A stretch of 64,000 nt of DNA from Oncomelania hupensis (lineage: Eukaryota; Mollusca; Gastropoda; Littorinimorpha; Pomatiopsidae): assembly GCA_036898135.1 (NCBI GenBank), contig CM072522.1, positions 59,949,853 through 60,013,852 of the forward strand, given 5' to 3'. The notes beneath the pieces are model-generated. The model saw only the letters and a list, made by a program, of their open reading frames with translations, was not told where the DNA came from and ran no database searches. Below are positions 1 to 12,268 of this stretch, in pieces. The translations under genes were made by a program, and so were the position numbers. The first letter of the stretch is position 1, and each line of letters begins with the position of its first letter.

Positions 1-160
1 AGCGTTCTGGCACAACGATGTCCACCGCCATAGTTCAAGTGGTAGAGCGTTCTGGCACAACGATGACCACCGCCATAGTTCAAGTGGTAGAGCGTTCTGG
101 CACAACGATGACCCAGGTTCGAATCCCGTGGAGGGCTAAATAAACTTTGTCAAGTTTGTT
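1..160 (+). repeat. tRNA-headed SINE with 45-bp tandem duplication of its head
   Basis: A tRNA-like head reads CAAGTGGTAGAGCG (box A-like) followed by GGTTCGAATCCCG (box B) near 110-130. The box A part is duplicated about 2.5 times with a 45-bp period. The body continues into the 74-bp array to the right. It is a retroposon, not a tRNA gene, because no acceptor pairing is evident. Confidence 0.55.
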
Positions 161-188
161 CTGTCCATGTTAGCAGTATAAATACTGT

Positions 189-640
189 GGTGGTTCAGTG
201 TTGATTTAGATCTCTACTTCTTGTTCCCTGGTATGGTGATCCCCGTCTGTCCTATGGCCAATGATGGTTCAGTGTTGATTTAGATCTCTACCCCTTGTTC
301 CCTGGGATGGTGATCCCCGTCTGTCCTATGGCCAATGGTGGTTCAGTGTTGATTTAGATCTCTACCCCTTGTTCCCTGGGATGGTGATCCCCGTCTGTCC
401 TATGGCCAATGGTGGTTCAGTGTTGATGTAGATCTCTACCCCTTGTTCCCTGGTATGTTGATCACCGTCTGTCCTATGGCCAATGGTGGTTCAGTGCTGA
501 TTTAGATCTCTACCCCTTGTTCCCTAAGATGGTTATCGCCGTCTGTCCTATGGCCAATGGTGGTTCAGTGTTGATTTAGATCTCTACCCCTTGTTCCCTG
601 GTATGGTGATCCCCGTCTGTCCTATGGCCAATGGTGGGTG
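189..640 (+). repeat. 74-bp minisatellite, about 6 copies
   Basis: The monomer begins TGGTTCAGTGTTGATTTAG and recurs at 191, 265 and onward every 74 bp with a few substitutions per copy. A single diverged monomer with the same upstream (TTAGCAGTAT) and downstream (GGGTGTAGACGTT) sequence lies at 48820-48945. The unit is therefore part of a dispersed repeat that was amplified here. Confidence 0.9.
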
Positions 641-659
641 TAGACGTTAAACATAGATG

Positions 660-960
660 TTCATCCACAAACGCCTTTGTGCTTTGTTTTCTCGTCCACC
701 ACAAAGGTTAAAGATGGTGTAGCTCCCTTAACCTTTCACACGTTTGGGAAGGAGGCCTTTGGGGACCTCCCTTTTTTCTAGGCCAGCTTAATGAGGGCGG
801 AGCCTATCTGCTTTTCCTTGCCCGGTTCTAAGCACCGCCTGGTACCCACACACAGCTGGGGGACTGGGGTGGGTTGTGCGCTTGTTTCAATCGCGTGGTG
901 TCGTTGTGAGGCTGCCTTCCTAGTATGGTCACCCATCCAAGTACTACCCCCGCCTGACGT
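660..960 (-). repeat. SINE body with 5S-rRNA-like segment, reverse orientation
   Basis: Read on the minus strand, 905-960 contains GTAGTACTTGGATGGGTGACC. This matches the 5S rRNA internal region (5S reads TTAGTACTTGGATGGGAGACC). The remainder (TAATGAGGGCGGAGCC, GGTACCCACACACAGC) resembles mollusc SINE bodies. A related minus-strand copy lies at 25935-26225. The sequence supports 5S similarity; whether this is a 5S-headed SINE or a Deu-type domain is open. Confidence 0.55.
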
Positions 961-1995
961 TGTTTAACATGAAACATCCAAGTACTACCCCCGCCTGACG
1001 TTGTTTGACATGAAACATCCAAGTACTACCCCCACCTGACGTTGTTTAACATGAAACATCCAAGTACTACCCCCGCCTGACGTTGTTTAACATGAAACAT
1101 CCAAGTACTACCCCCGCCTGCCGTTGTTTAACATGAAACATCCAAGTACTACCCCCACCTGACGTTGTTTAACATGAAACATCCAAGTACTACCCCCGCC
1201 TGACGTTGTTTAACATGAAACATCCAAGTACTACCCCCGCCTGACGTTGTTTAACATTAAACATCCAAGTACTACCCCCGCCTGACGTTGTTTAACATTA
1301 AACATCCAAGTACTACCCCCGCCTGACGTTGTTTAACATGAAACATCCAAGTACTACCCCCGCCTGACGTTGTTTAACATGAAGCTTCCAAGTACTACCC
1401 CCGCCTGACGTTGTTTAACATGAAGCATCCAAGTACTAACCCCGCCTGACGTTGCTTAACATGAAACAACCAAGTACTACCCCCGCATGACGTTATTTAA
1501 CATGAAACATCCAAGTACTATCCCAGACTGACGGTGTGTAACATGAAACATTCAAGTACTACCCCCGCCTGACGTAGTTTAACATGAAATATGCAAGTAC
1601 TACCCCCACCTGACATTTTTATTATGAAACATCCAAGTACTATCCCAGACTGAAAGTGTGTAACACAAAACATTCAAGTACTACCCCCGTCTGACGTTGT
1701 TTAACATTAAACATCAAATTACTATCCCCGCCTGACGGGGTGTAACATGAAACATCCAAGCACTACCCCCGCCTGACGTTGTTTAACAAGAAACATCCAA
1801 GTACTACCATCGCCTGACGTTGTTTAACATGAAACATCCAAGTACTACTCCCACCTGATGTTGCTTAACATGAAACATTGCTGGCATGGTCATCTATCCA
1901 AGTACTACCCCCGCCTGATGTTGCTTAACATGAAACATTGCTAGCATGGTTACCCATCCAGAAATCTCCAAGTACTACCACCGCCTGACGTATGT
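934..1995. repeat. 41-bp minisatellite derived from the 5S-like SINE segment, about 25 copies
   Basis: The monomer contains CATCCAAGTACTACCCCCGC then TGACGTTGTTTAACATGAAA and repeats every 41 bp. The left end runs directly out of the SINE at 905-960. Copies diverge strongly towards the right end (after about 1500), which suggests an older flank and a younger, homogenised core. Confidence 0.9.
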
Positions 1996-2248
1996 GATGC
2001 ATCGTCTATTGTCATTACGGAGATTGTACACACACACGCATACACCTTCACAATTGCTAAAACCTCACATACGCATCTAAAAACAAGGTTAATCATCAAA
2101 CAATTTAACAGGAAACAGCTAAATAAAACTTAGAAAATGTTTTTTTTTGAAATAGCGAGATCTTAACAAAACTCTAATACTCTAACTCTAATACGTGGAT
2201 GAAATAATACATCCACCATTGTTCGGACATAACTTTTCTATCATGCAT

Positions 2249-2585
2249 CTATGATTGCCAATGACAACGTCCGACAGACCAACACATAAGCTATTGGACA
2301 ACACGATGACATGCTCACAGTGTGAAGAAACGAAAACTCCGATGGTATGGCCACGTCACCAGAGCAACAGGCCTTGCAAAGACCATCCTGCAAGGCACGG
2401 TGCAAAAAGGCAGAAGAGGAGGGAGACACAAAAAGAGGTGGGAGGACACCATTCGAAAATGGACTGGCTTAACACTGAGCAAAACCATGAGGGTTGCAGA
2501 GGACAGAGAAAGGTGGAGTACCCTGGTTAAACGATTATCTGTGGTGCTCCAACGACTTTCAAGTTACGGGATAGGATAGGATAGC
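2249..2585 (+). mobile_element. RTE-type LINE, 3'-end fragment
   Basis: Translation gives the C-terminal LINE peptide with KRKLRWYGHVTRATGLAKT, a basic RRGGRHKKRWEDTIRKW block and EDRERWSTLVKR, ending in the (GGATA)n tail at 2568-2583. It matches the end of the long copy at 44-47.4 kb. It is 5'-truncated and non-functional. Confidence 0.85.
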
Positions 2586-2616
2586 AATTACATCTTACAG
2601 GACAATCCAAGAGTAT

Positions 2617-2617
2617 A

Positions 2618-2708
<91 letters not shown>

Positions 2709-2712
2709 TTTT
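2617..2712. repeat. (TC)n microsatellite
   Basis: A CT/TC dinucleotide array of about 90 bp lies directly upstream of a SINE head. The open frames across it are artefacts. Confidence 0.97.
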
Positions 2713-2716
2713 TTTC

Positions 2717-3098
2717 GTAGCGCAGTGGATAAGTCGCCGGTTTCCTATGCCAAAGCTTGCGGGTTCGATTCCCGCAAGGGGCGAACGTATGTGACTTAGG
2801 TATGAGACTATTGAGGTCACCGAGGGTTTTCTCCGGGCACTCTGGTTTCCTCCCTCCCTTCAATAATGGTACTGGACGCAGTCAATATAAAATTTTAAAA
2901 AATAAAAATTCGATTTTCTTTCCGTCTTCCAATAGCGATTTCCCTGCCTTTACACCACCTGTTTGAGTGATGGATGTGAATTGGTTGTGTGAGTGTATGA
3001 GGGTGGACGAGACAAATGAGAGTGTACGTTGGTACAGATCGCCGCACTTTGAGCCTGATTGATTTGGGGAAAGGCGCGTAAATATCATCCATTATTAT

Positions 3099-3166
<68 letters not shown>

Positions 3167-3170
3167 TTGT
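2717..3170 (+). repeat. tRNA-derived SINE, near full-length copy of the window's main SINE family
   Basis: The head at 2717-2795 carries TAGCGCAGTGGATAAGTCG (box A) and GGGTTCGATTCCCGC (box B). It is followed by the box GGTTTTCTCCGGGCACTC typical of marine-invertebrate SINEs (META-type domain, from memory). The 3' part reads CAGATCGCCGCACTTTGAG ... GGCGCGTAAATATCATCC and ends in an ATT/AGT trinucleotide array. Further 3' ends of the family lie at 15340, 36410, 37080 and 50795. Confidence 0.8.
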
Positions 3171-3235
3171 TATTATTTTTATTAATAGTATTATTATTCT
3201 CTCTCTCTTCTCTCTCTATGTCTCGCTCTCTCTTT

Positions 3236-3288
<53 letters not shown>

Positions 3289-3296
3289 GCACTGTT
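3092..3296. repeat. (GTA)n followed by (TC)n microsatellites
   Basis: The trinucleotide array at 3098-3166 directly extends the SINE tail. A TC dinucleotide array follows at about 3198-3295. Confidence 0.95.
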
Positions 3297-3502
3297 CAGA
3301 TGTCTAAAAATGATGAACAACTTGTTTTCAATGATTATCTTCACTGCAATGGTGATCCCATACAAGAGGGGTGGTCCTGATTCGGCTTTTTGCAGTCTGC
3401 TGGACACTAACAATGACTAACGAACAATCTAAATGCAAGAGGAAAATATTGAGTCCACAAACTTCGAAGATTGTTAGGACAAATATACCACTTCAGTCAA
3501 AA

Positions 3503-3831
<329 letters not shown>

Positions 3832-3879
3832 CGGTGCAAATCCAGACTAAAAGTTTGCTGTAGATGCTGGCACACATTT

Positions 3880-4845
3880 ACACAGCCACATACTGGCAAT
3901 GATAAACAGTGTTGATATGACATAGAAAACATCAAACACTACAATACACACAGCCATGTAGTGACAATGATAAACAGTGTTGATATGACAAAGAAAAACA
4001 TCAAACACTACAATACATACAGCCATGTAGTGACAAGGATAAACAGTGTTGATATGACAAAGAAAAACATCAAACACTACAATACACACAGCCATGTAGT
4101 GACAAGGATAAACAGTGTTGATATGACAAAGAAAAACATCAAACACTACAATACACACAGCCATGTAGTGACAAGGATAAACAGTGTTGATATGACATAG
4201 AAAAACACCAAACACTACAATACACACAGCCATGTAGTGGCAAGGATAAACAGTGTTGATATGACATAGAAAAACATCAAACACTACAATACACATAGCC
4301 ATGTAGTGGCAAGGATAAACAGTGTTGATATGAAATAGAAAAACATCAAACACTACAATACACACAGCCATGTAGTGACAAGGATAAACAGTGTTGATAT
4401 GAAATAGAAAAACATCAAACACTACAATACACACAGCCATGTAGTGGCAAGGATAAACAGTGTTGATATGACATAGAAAAACACCAAACACTACACTACA
4501 CACAGCCATGTAGTGACAAGGATAGACAGTGTTGCTACAACATAGAAAAACATCAAACACTACAATACACACAGCCACACATTGGTAAGGATAAACAGTG
4601 TTGATATGACATAGAAAAACATCAAACACTACAATACACACAGCCACACATTGGTAAGGATAAACAGTGTTGATATGACATAGAAAAACATCAAACACTA
4701 CAATACACACAGCCATGTAGTGGCAAGGATAAACAGTGTTGATATGACATAGAAAAACATCAAACACTACAATACACACAACCATGTAGTGGCAAGGATA
4801 AACAGTGTTGATATGACATAGAAAAACACCAAAAACTATTAAGTG
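3880..4845. repeat. 69-bp minisatellite, about 14 copies
   Basis: The monomer contains GATAAACAGTGTTGATATGA and CATCAAACACTACAATACAC. The period is 69 bp, a multiple of three, so a 337-residue minus-strand frame stays open. That frame has no non-repeat domain and I do not call it a gene. Confidence 0.93.
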
Positions 4846-4952
4846 AGCAGTAAACAACATACAACAAGAATTTTAAAAAGCCATAAAAAATATACATTAC
4901 CAATGTAAGGTAAGAAAGTCGAGCACAAACATGCAAGCACACACACACATGG

Positions 4953-5001
<49 letters not shown>

Positions 5002-5499
5002 AGTATTGATAACTATGTTGACGTCAGAATTATCAAAGGTAGATCGATGCTTCTTGCTACATATCCCCCACCTCCACTGCAAGTTAACATTTCTTAGTTA
5101 GTGATTCATAATTCATAGAGTTCCTATCTCTGGACGACATGCAGAGAAACTTCTCCAACACGCATTCCAAACAAGCAGGCAAACATGACTAACCTTGCTA
5201 TCAACGCATACAGATGCCTTTTTTACATCTGGGGAACAAGTCTTACAGCAATGTCACCACACAGCTGGCAGTTTGTATCATTGACATTTCTCCCTTTCAA
5301 CAAAGACTGTGTCAACAGTGAAAAAACACTTCCTTCTGTGAATTGCACTGACTAACTAAACAAGCACACACACTAAACTCCACAAGGATGTTAAAGCCAA
5401 GTTGCTGCTTGAAGTTAAACTAGACCTAACAAATAATGTACAGCAGTACTTATAGTGTTCAATTAACATCCGTCATTGAGTTTGCAGTGGATGCCGGTG
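4846..5499. other. Non-coding stretch with a (CAA)n array
   Basis: A (CAA)n array lies at about 4960-5002. The remainder shows no convincing coding or RNA signal. Confidence 0.6.
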
Positions 5500-5580
5500 G
5501 AAAGAGAGAGAGAGCCAGAGAGAGAGAGAGAGAGAGAGAGAGAAGGAGAGAGGGAGGGAGAGAGAGATGGAAAAGAGAGA
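5500..5580. repeat. (GA)n microsatellite
   Basis: An interrupted GA array of about 75 bp. Confidence 0.93.
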
Positions 5581-5754
5581 ATTATGATATTAATAGTACC
5601 GTATGATTCACACTCCAAAAGAGAGTTCCATACGGATGCACCATAATACGAAGTGCTTTGTACATATCAGTTCTGGGAATGGGCCAGTCTTTAGTTATTT
5701 GGTCCATGGCTCGTTGCTAGTTTTACAGATAATATATTTAAATACGATAACACG

Positions 5755-6840
5755 AGGTGGCATGGTCACAATGGTGAAGAAAGGGAAAATCCGATGGTAT
5801 GGCCAGAGCATAGCAAAGACCATGCTGCAAGGCACAGTCCAGGGAGACAGGAGAACAGTGAGACAGAAAAAGAGGGGCTGGGGGTGGTAGAAGACAAAAT
5901 TCAAAAATGGACCGGCGTGACAATGAGTGAAGCCATGAGGGCTGCTGATGACCGGCGTGACAGTGAGTGAAGCCATGAGGGCTGCTGATGACAGGCGTGA
6001 CAATGAGTGAAGCCATGAGGGCTGCTGATGACAGGCGTGACAATGAGTGAATCCATGAGGGCTGCTGATGACAGGCGTGACAATGAGTGAATCCATGAGG
6101 GCTGCTGATAACAGGCGTGACAATGAGTGAAGCCATGAGGGCTGCTGATGACCGGCGTGACAATGGGTGAAGCCATAAGGGCTGCTGATGACCGGCGTGA
6201 CAATGAGTGAAGCCATGAGGGCTGCTGATGACAGGCGTGACAATGAGTGAAGCCATGAGGGCTGCTGATGACAGGCGTGACAATGAGTGAAGCCATGAGG
6301 GCTGCTGATGACAGGCGTGACAATGAGTGAAGCCATGAGGGCTGCTGATGACAGGCGTGACAATGAGTGAATCCATGAGGGCTGCTGATGACAGGCGTGA
6401 CAATGAGTGAATCCATGAGGGCTGCTGATAACAGGCGTGACAATGAGTGAAGCCATGAGGGCTGCTGATGACCGGCGTGACAATGGGTGAAGCCATAAGG
6501 GCTGCTGATGACCGGCGTGACAATGAGTGAAGCCATGAGGGCTGCTGATGACAGGCGTGACAATGAGTGAAGCCATGAGGGCTGCTGATGACAGGCGTGA
6601 CAATGAGTGAAGCCATGAGGGCTGCTGATGACAGGCGTGACAATGAGTGAAGCCATGAGGGCTGCTGATGACAGGCGTGACAATGAGTGAAGCCATGAGG
6701 GCTGCTGATGACAGGCGTGACAATGAGTGAAGCCATGAGGGCTGCTGATGACATAGTAAGATGGAGGACGCTGCGTAACGATCATCTGTGGTGCGCCAAC
6801 GAATTTCTAGTTATGGTTTAGGCTATGATAGTATTTAAAT
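5755..6840 (+). mobile_element. RTE-type LINE 3' fragment interrupted by its own amplified segment
   Basis: The fragment runs from ATGGTGAAGAAAGGGAAAAT through GGACCGGCGTGACAATGAG. The 40-bp segment then repeats for about 840 bp, and the LINE resumes at 6755 with AGATGGAGGACGCTGCGTAA and ends near 6835. Comparison with 47100-47360 shows the repeat unit is the stretch encoding the TLSKAIRAAED-like peptide. Confidence 0.85.
5912..6753. repeat. 40-bp minisatellite (about 21 copies) with a 320-bp higher-order repeat
   Basis: The monomer contains GACAATGAGTGAAGCCATGA and GGGCTGCTGATGACAGGCGT. Diagnostic variants (ATCCATGAGG twice, GATAACAGG, ACCGGCGTGACAATGGG, CATAAGG) occur in the same order from about 6051 and again from about 6371, an offset of 320 bp or eight monomers. 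Because 40 is not a multiple of three but no monomer has a stop in any minus frame, three long minus frames (about 340 codons) appear. They are artefacts. Confidence 0.92.
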
Positions 6841-6904
6841 AAGCAGATGCTTCCTCATGTTTAATGTTAAATACCAACATATCAGGATTATGTAGATGGT
6901 AGTA

Positions 6905-9900
6905 TTTATCAATAGTGGGTACACTGATAACAACAATACAGGCAACTATCATTCTTTTGACTGTAAACCATAGTTTTAATACTTCCACTGTCTCTATGTT
7001 GACATAACAACAATACAGTTAACTATCATTGATGGTGGTAGTTATTAGTAGTTGTTACACTGATAACAACAGTACAGTTAACTATCATACCAATGGCTGT
7101 CAACCCTAGTTTACATACTTCCACAGTCTCTATGTTGACATAACAACAGTACAGTTAACTATCATCCCTATGGCTGTCAACCATAGTTTACATACTTCTA
7201 CTGTCTCTATGTTGACATAACAACAGTACAGTTAACTATCATACCAATGGCTGTCAACCCTAGTTTACATACTTCCACAGTCTCTATGTTGACATAACAA
7301 CAGTACAGTTAACTATCATACCTATGGCTGTCAACCATAGTTTACATACTTCCATTGTCTCTATGTTGACATAACAACAGTACAGTTAACTATCATACCT
7401 ATGGCTGTCAACCATAGTTTACATACTTCTACTGTCTCTATGTTGACATAACAACAGTACAGTTAACTATCATACCTATGGCTGTCAACCCTAGTTTACA
7501 CACTTCCACTGTCTCTATGTTGACATAACAACAGTACAGTTAACTATCATACCTATGGCTGTCAACCCTAGTTTACATACTTCCACTGTCTCTATGTTGA
7601 CATAACAACAGCACAGTTAACTATCATTCCTATGGCTGTCAACACTAGTTTGCATACTTCCACTGTCTCTATGTTGACATAACAACAGTACAGTTACCTA
7701 TCATTCCTATGGCTGTCAACCATAGTTTACATACTTCCACTGTCTATATGTTGACATAACAACAGTACAGTTAACTATCATTCCTATGGCTGTCAACCAT
7801 AGTTTACATACTTCCACTGTCTATATGTTGACATAACAACAGTACAGTTAACTATCATACCTATGACTGTCAACCCTAGTTTACATACTTCCACTGTCTC
7901 TATGTTGACATAACAACAGTACAGTTAACTATCATACCTATGGCTGTCAACCCTAGTTTACATACTTCCACTGTCTCTATGTTGACATAACAACAGTACA
8001 GTTAACTATCATAACTATGGCTGTCAACCCTAGTTTACATACTTCCACTGTCTCTATGTTGACATAACAACAGTACAGTTAACTATCATACCTATGGCTG
8101 TCAACCCTAAATTATATACTTCCACTGTCTCTATGTTGACATAACAACAGTACAGTTAACTATCATACCAATGGCTGTCAACCATATTTTACATACTTCC
8201 ACTGTCTCTATGTTGACATAACAACAGTACAATTAACTATCATACCTATGACTGTCAACCATAGTTTACATACATCCACTGTCTCTATGTTGACATAACA
8301 ACAGTACAGTTAACTATCATACCTATGGCTGTCAACCATAGTTTACATACTTCCACTGTCTCTATGTTGACATAACAGTACAGTTAACTATCATACCAAT
8401 GGCTGTCAACCCTAGTTTACATACTTCCACTGTCTCTATGTTGACATAACAACAGTACAATTAACTATTATACCTATGGCTGTCAACCCTAGTTTTAATA
8501 CTTCCACTGTCTCTATGTAGACATAACAACAGTACAGTTAACTATCATACCTATGGCTGTCAACCATAGTTTACATACTTCCACTGTCTCTATGTTGACA
8601 TAACAGTACAGTTAACTATCATACCTATGGCTGTCAACCATAGTTTACATACTTCCACTGTCTCTATGTTGACATAACAACAGTACAGTTAACTATCATT
8701 CCTATGGCTGTCAACCCTAGTTTTAATACTTCCACTGTCTCTATGTTGACATAACAACAGTACAGTTAACTATCATACCTATGGCTGTCAACCCTAGTTT
8801 ACATACTTCCACTGTCTCTATGTTGACATAACAACAGTACAGTTAACTATCATACCTATGGCTGTCAACCCTAGTTTACATACATCCACTGTCTCTATGT
8901 TGACATAACAACAGTACAGTTAACTATCATACCTATGGCTGTCAACCATAGTTTACATACTTCCACTGTGTCTATGTTGACATAACAACAGTACAATTAA
9001 CTATCATACCTATGGCTGTCAACCCTAGTTTTAATACTTCCACTGTCTCTATGTTGACATAACAACAGTACAGTTAACTATCATACCTATGGCTGTCAAC
9101 CATAGTTTACATACTTCCACTGTCTCTATGATGACATAACAACAGCACAATTAACTATTATACCTATGGCTGTCAACCCTAGTTTTAATACTTCCACTGT
9201 CTCTATGTTGACATAACAACAGTACAGTTAACTATCATACCTATGGCTGTCAACCGTAGTTTACATACTTCCACTGTCTCTATGTTGACATAACAACAGT
9301 ACAATTAACTATCATACCTATGGCTGTCAACCCTAGTTTACATACATCCACTGTCTCTATGTTGACATAACAACAGTACAATTAACTATTATACCTATGG
9401 CTGTCAACCCTAGTTTTAATACTTCCACTGTCTCTATGTTGACATAACAACAGTACAGTTAACTATCATACCTATGGCTGTCAACCATAGTTTACATACT
9501 TCCACTGTCTCTATGTTGACATAACAACAGTACAGTTAACTATCATACCTATGGCTGTCAACCCTAGTTTACATACTTCCACTGTCTCTATTTTGACATA
9601 ACAACAGTACAGTTAACTATCATTCCTATGGCTGTCAACCCTAGTTTACATACTTCCACTGTCTCTATGTTGACATAACAACAGTACAATTAACTATTAT
9701 ACCTATGGCTGTCAACCCTAGTTTTAATACTTCCACTGTCTCTATGTTGACATAACAACAGTAAAGTTAACTATCATACCTATGGCTGTCAACCCTAGTT
9801 TACATACTTCCACTGTCTCTATGTTGACATAACAACAGTACAATTAACTATCATACCTATGACTGTCAACCCTAGTTTACATACTTCCACTGTCTCTATG

Positions 9901-11245
9901 TTGACATAACAACAGTACAGTTAACTATCATTCCTATGGCTGTCAACCCTAGGTTACATACTTCCACTGTCTCTATGTTGACATAACAACAGTAAAGTTA
10001 ACTATCATACCTATGGCTGTCAACCCTAGTTTTAATACTTCCACTGTCTCTATGTTGACATAACAACAGTACAGTTAACTATCATACCTATGGCTGTCAA
10101 CCATAGTTTACATACTTCCACTGTCTCTATGTTGACATAACAACAGTACAGTTAACTATCATACCTATGGCTGTCAACCATAGTTTAATATTTCCACTGT
10201 CTCTATGTTGACATAACAACAGTACAGTTAACTATCATACCTATGGCTGTCAACCCGTGTTTACATACTTCCACTGTCTCTATGTTGACATAACAACAGT
10301 ACAGTTAACTATCATACCTATGGCTGTCAACCCTAGTTTACATACTTCCACTGTCTCTATGTTGACATAACAACAGTACAGTTTACTATCATACCTATGG
10401 CTGTCAACCATAGTTTCAATATTTCTACTGTCTCTATGTTGACATAACAACAGTACAGTTAACTATCATACCTATGGCTGTCAACCATAGTTTACATACT
10501 TCCACTGTCTCTATGTTGACATAACAACAGTACAGTTAACTATCATACCTATGGCTGTCAACCCTAGTTTACATACTTCCACTGTCTCTATGTTGACATA
10601 ACAACAGTACAATTAACTATTATACCTATGGCTGTCAACCCTAGTTTTAATACTTCCACTGTCTCTATGTTGACATAACAACAGTACAGTTAACTATCAT
10701 ACCTATGGCTGTCAACCATAGTTTACATACTTCCACTGTCTCTATGTTGACATAACAACAGTACAGTTAACTATCATACCTATGGCTGTCAACCATAGTT
10801 TAATATTTCCACTGTCTCTATGTTGACATAACAACAGTACAGTTAACTATCATACCTATGGCTGTCAACCCTAGTTTACATACTTCCACTGTCTCTATGT
10901 TGACATAACAACAGTACAGTTAACTATCATACCTATGGCTGTCAACCCTAGTTTACATACTTCCACTGTCTCTATGTTGACATAACAACAGTACAGTTAA
11001 CTATCATACCTATGGCTGTCAACCCGTGTTTACATACTTCCACTGTCTCTATGTTGACATAACAAAAGTACAGTTAACTATCATACCTATGGCTGTCAAC
11101 CCTAGTTTATATACTTCCACTGTCTCTATGTTGACATAGCAACAGTACAGTTAACTATCATACCTATGGCTGTCAACCATAGTTTACATACTTCCACTGT
11201 CTCTATGTTGACATAACAACAGTGCAGTTAACTATCATACCTGTG
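6905..11245. repeat. 77-bp minisatellite, about 56 copies
   Basis: The monomer contains ACAGTACAGTTAACTATCAT, ACCTATGGCTGTCAACC and CTTCCACTGTCTCTATGTTG. The period is 77 bp over about 4.3 kb with mostly single-base variants. Recurrent variants (TTTTAATACTTCC versus TTTACATACTTCC, CATAG versus CCTAG) are interspersed. No gene is visible. Confidence 0.95.
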
Positions 11246-11394
11246 GTTGTCATCCCTAGTTTCAATATTTCCACTGTCTCTATGTAGAGTAGGAAGGGAA
11301 GAATCATCCACAAAGACATCAGTCTTGGATTCCTTTCGCCACCGGATATTAATGGTAGACCACGAATGGGTTGGAAAGAAAACAAAATCGGGAT
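11246..11394. other. Short unique spacer between two minisatellites
   Basis: About 150 bp of non-repetitive sequence with no supported gene. Confidence 0.5.
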
Positions 11395-12268
11395 GCTCCT
11401 TTGACAACCACATCTGACGCGACGGGATAGACCCCTTTGACACACCACATCTGACGCGACGGGATAGACTCCTTTGACAACCACATCTGACGCGACGGGA
11501 TAGACTCCTTTGACACACCACATCTGACGTGACGGGATAGACTACTTTGACACACCACATCTGACGTGACGGGATAGACTCCTTTGACACACCACATCTG
11601 ACGTGACGGTATAGACCCCTTTGACAAACACATCTGACGTGACGGGATAGACTACTTTGTCACACCACATCTGACGTGACGGGATAGACTCCTTTGACAC
11701 ACCACATCTGACGCGACGGGATAGACTCATTTGACACACCACATCTGACGTGACGGGATAGACTCATTTGACACACCACATCTGACGTGACGGGATAGAT
11801 TCCTATGACACACCACATCTGACGTGACGGGATAGACTCCTTTGACACACCACATCTGACGTGACGGGATAGACTCATTTGACACACCACATCTGACGTG
11901 ACGGGATAGACTCATTTGACACACCACATCTGACGTGACGGGATAAACCCATTTGGCACGACACATCTGACGTGACGGGATAGACCCCTTTGACACACCA
12001 CATCTGACGTGACGGGATAGATTCCTATGACACACCACATCTGACGTGACGGGATAGACTCATTTGACACACCACATCTGACGTGACGGGATAAACCCAT
12101 TTGGCACGACACATCTGACGTGACGGGATAGACCCCTTTGACACACCACATCTGACGTGACGGGTTAGACCCCTTTGGCACGACACATCTGACGTTACGA
12201 GATAGACCCCTTTAACACACCACATCTGACGTGACTGGATAGACCCCTTTGGCATAACACATCTGACA
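11395..12268. repeat. 37-bp minisatellite, about 23 copies
   Basis: The monomer contains CACATCTGACGTGACGGGAT and AGACTCCTTTGACACAC. Variants (GGCACGAC, CGCGACGGG) mark sub-blocks. Each copy carries a CGTCA/TGACG core resembling a CRE half-site, which is probably coincidental. Confidence 0.93.

Noticed and set aside
905..960. Functional 5S rRNA gene
   Set aside because: Only the internal region matches, with substitutions, and it continues into SINE and satellite sequence.
3847..4860. 337-codon minus-strand frame of repeated 23-residue peptide
   Set aside because: The period of 69 bp is a multiple of three, so one open monomer gives a long frame by chance. There is no signal, splice context or non-repeat domain. 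The same applies to 18629-19543 and the 21.2-21.8 kb frames.
5695..6785. Three overlapping frames of about 300-340 codons on the minus strand
   Set aside because: All come from the 40-bp array, which is antisense to the LINE segment that gave rise to it.
6905..11245. CRISPR array
   Set aside because: The whole 77-bp unit repeats head-to-tail without unique spacers, and the DNA is eukaryotic.
11395..12268. Regulatory array of CRE-like sites (TGACGTGACG per monomer)
   Set aside because: The motif is simply part of a 37-bp satellite, and nothing nearby suggests a promoter.
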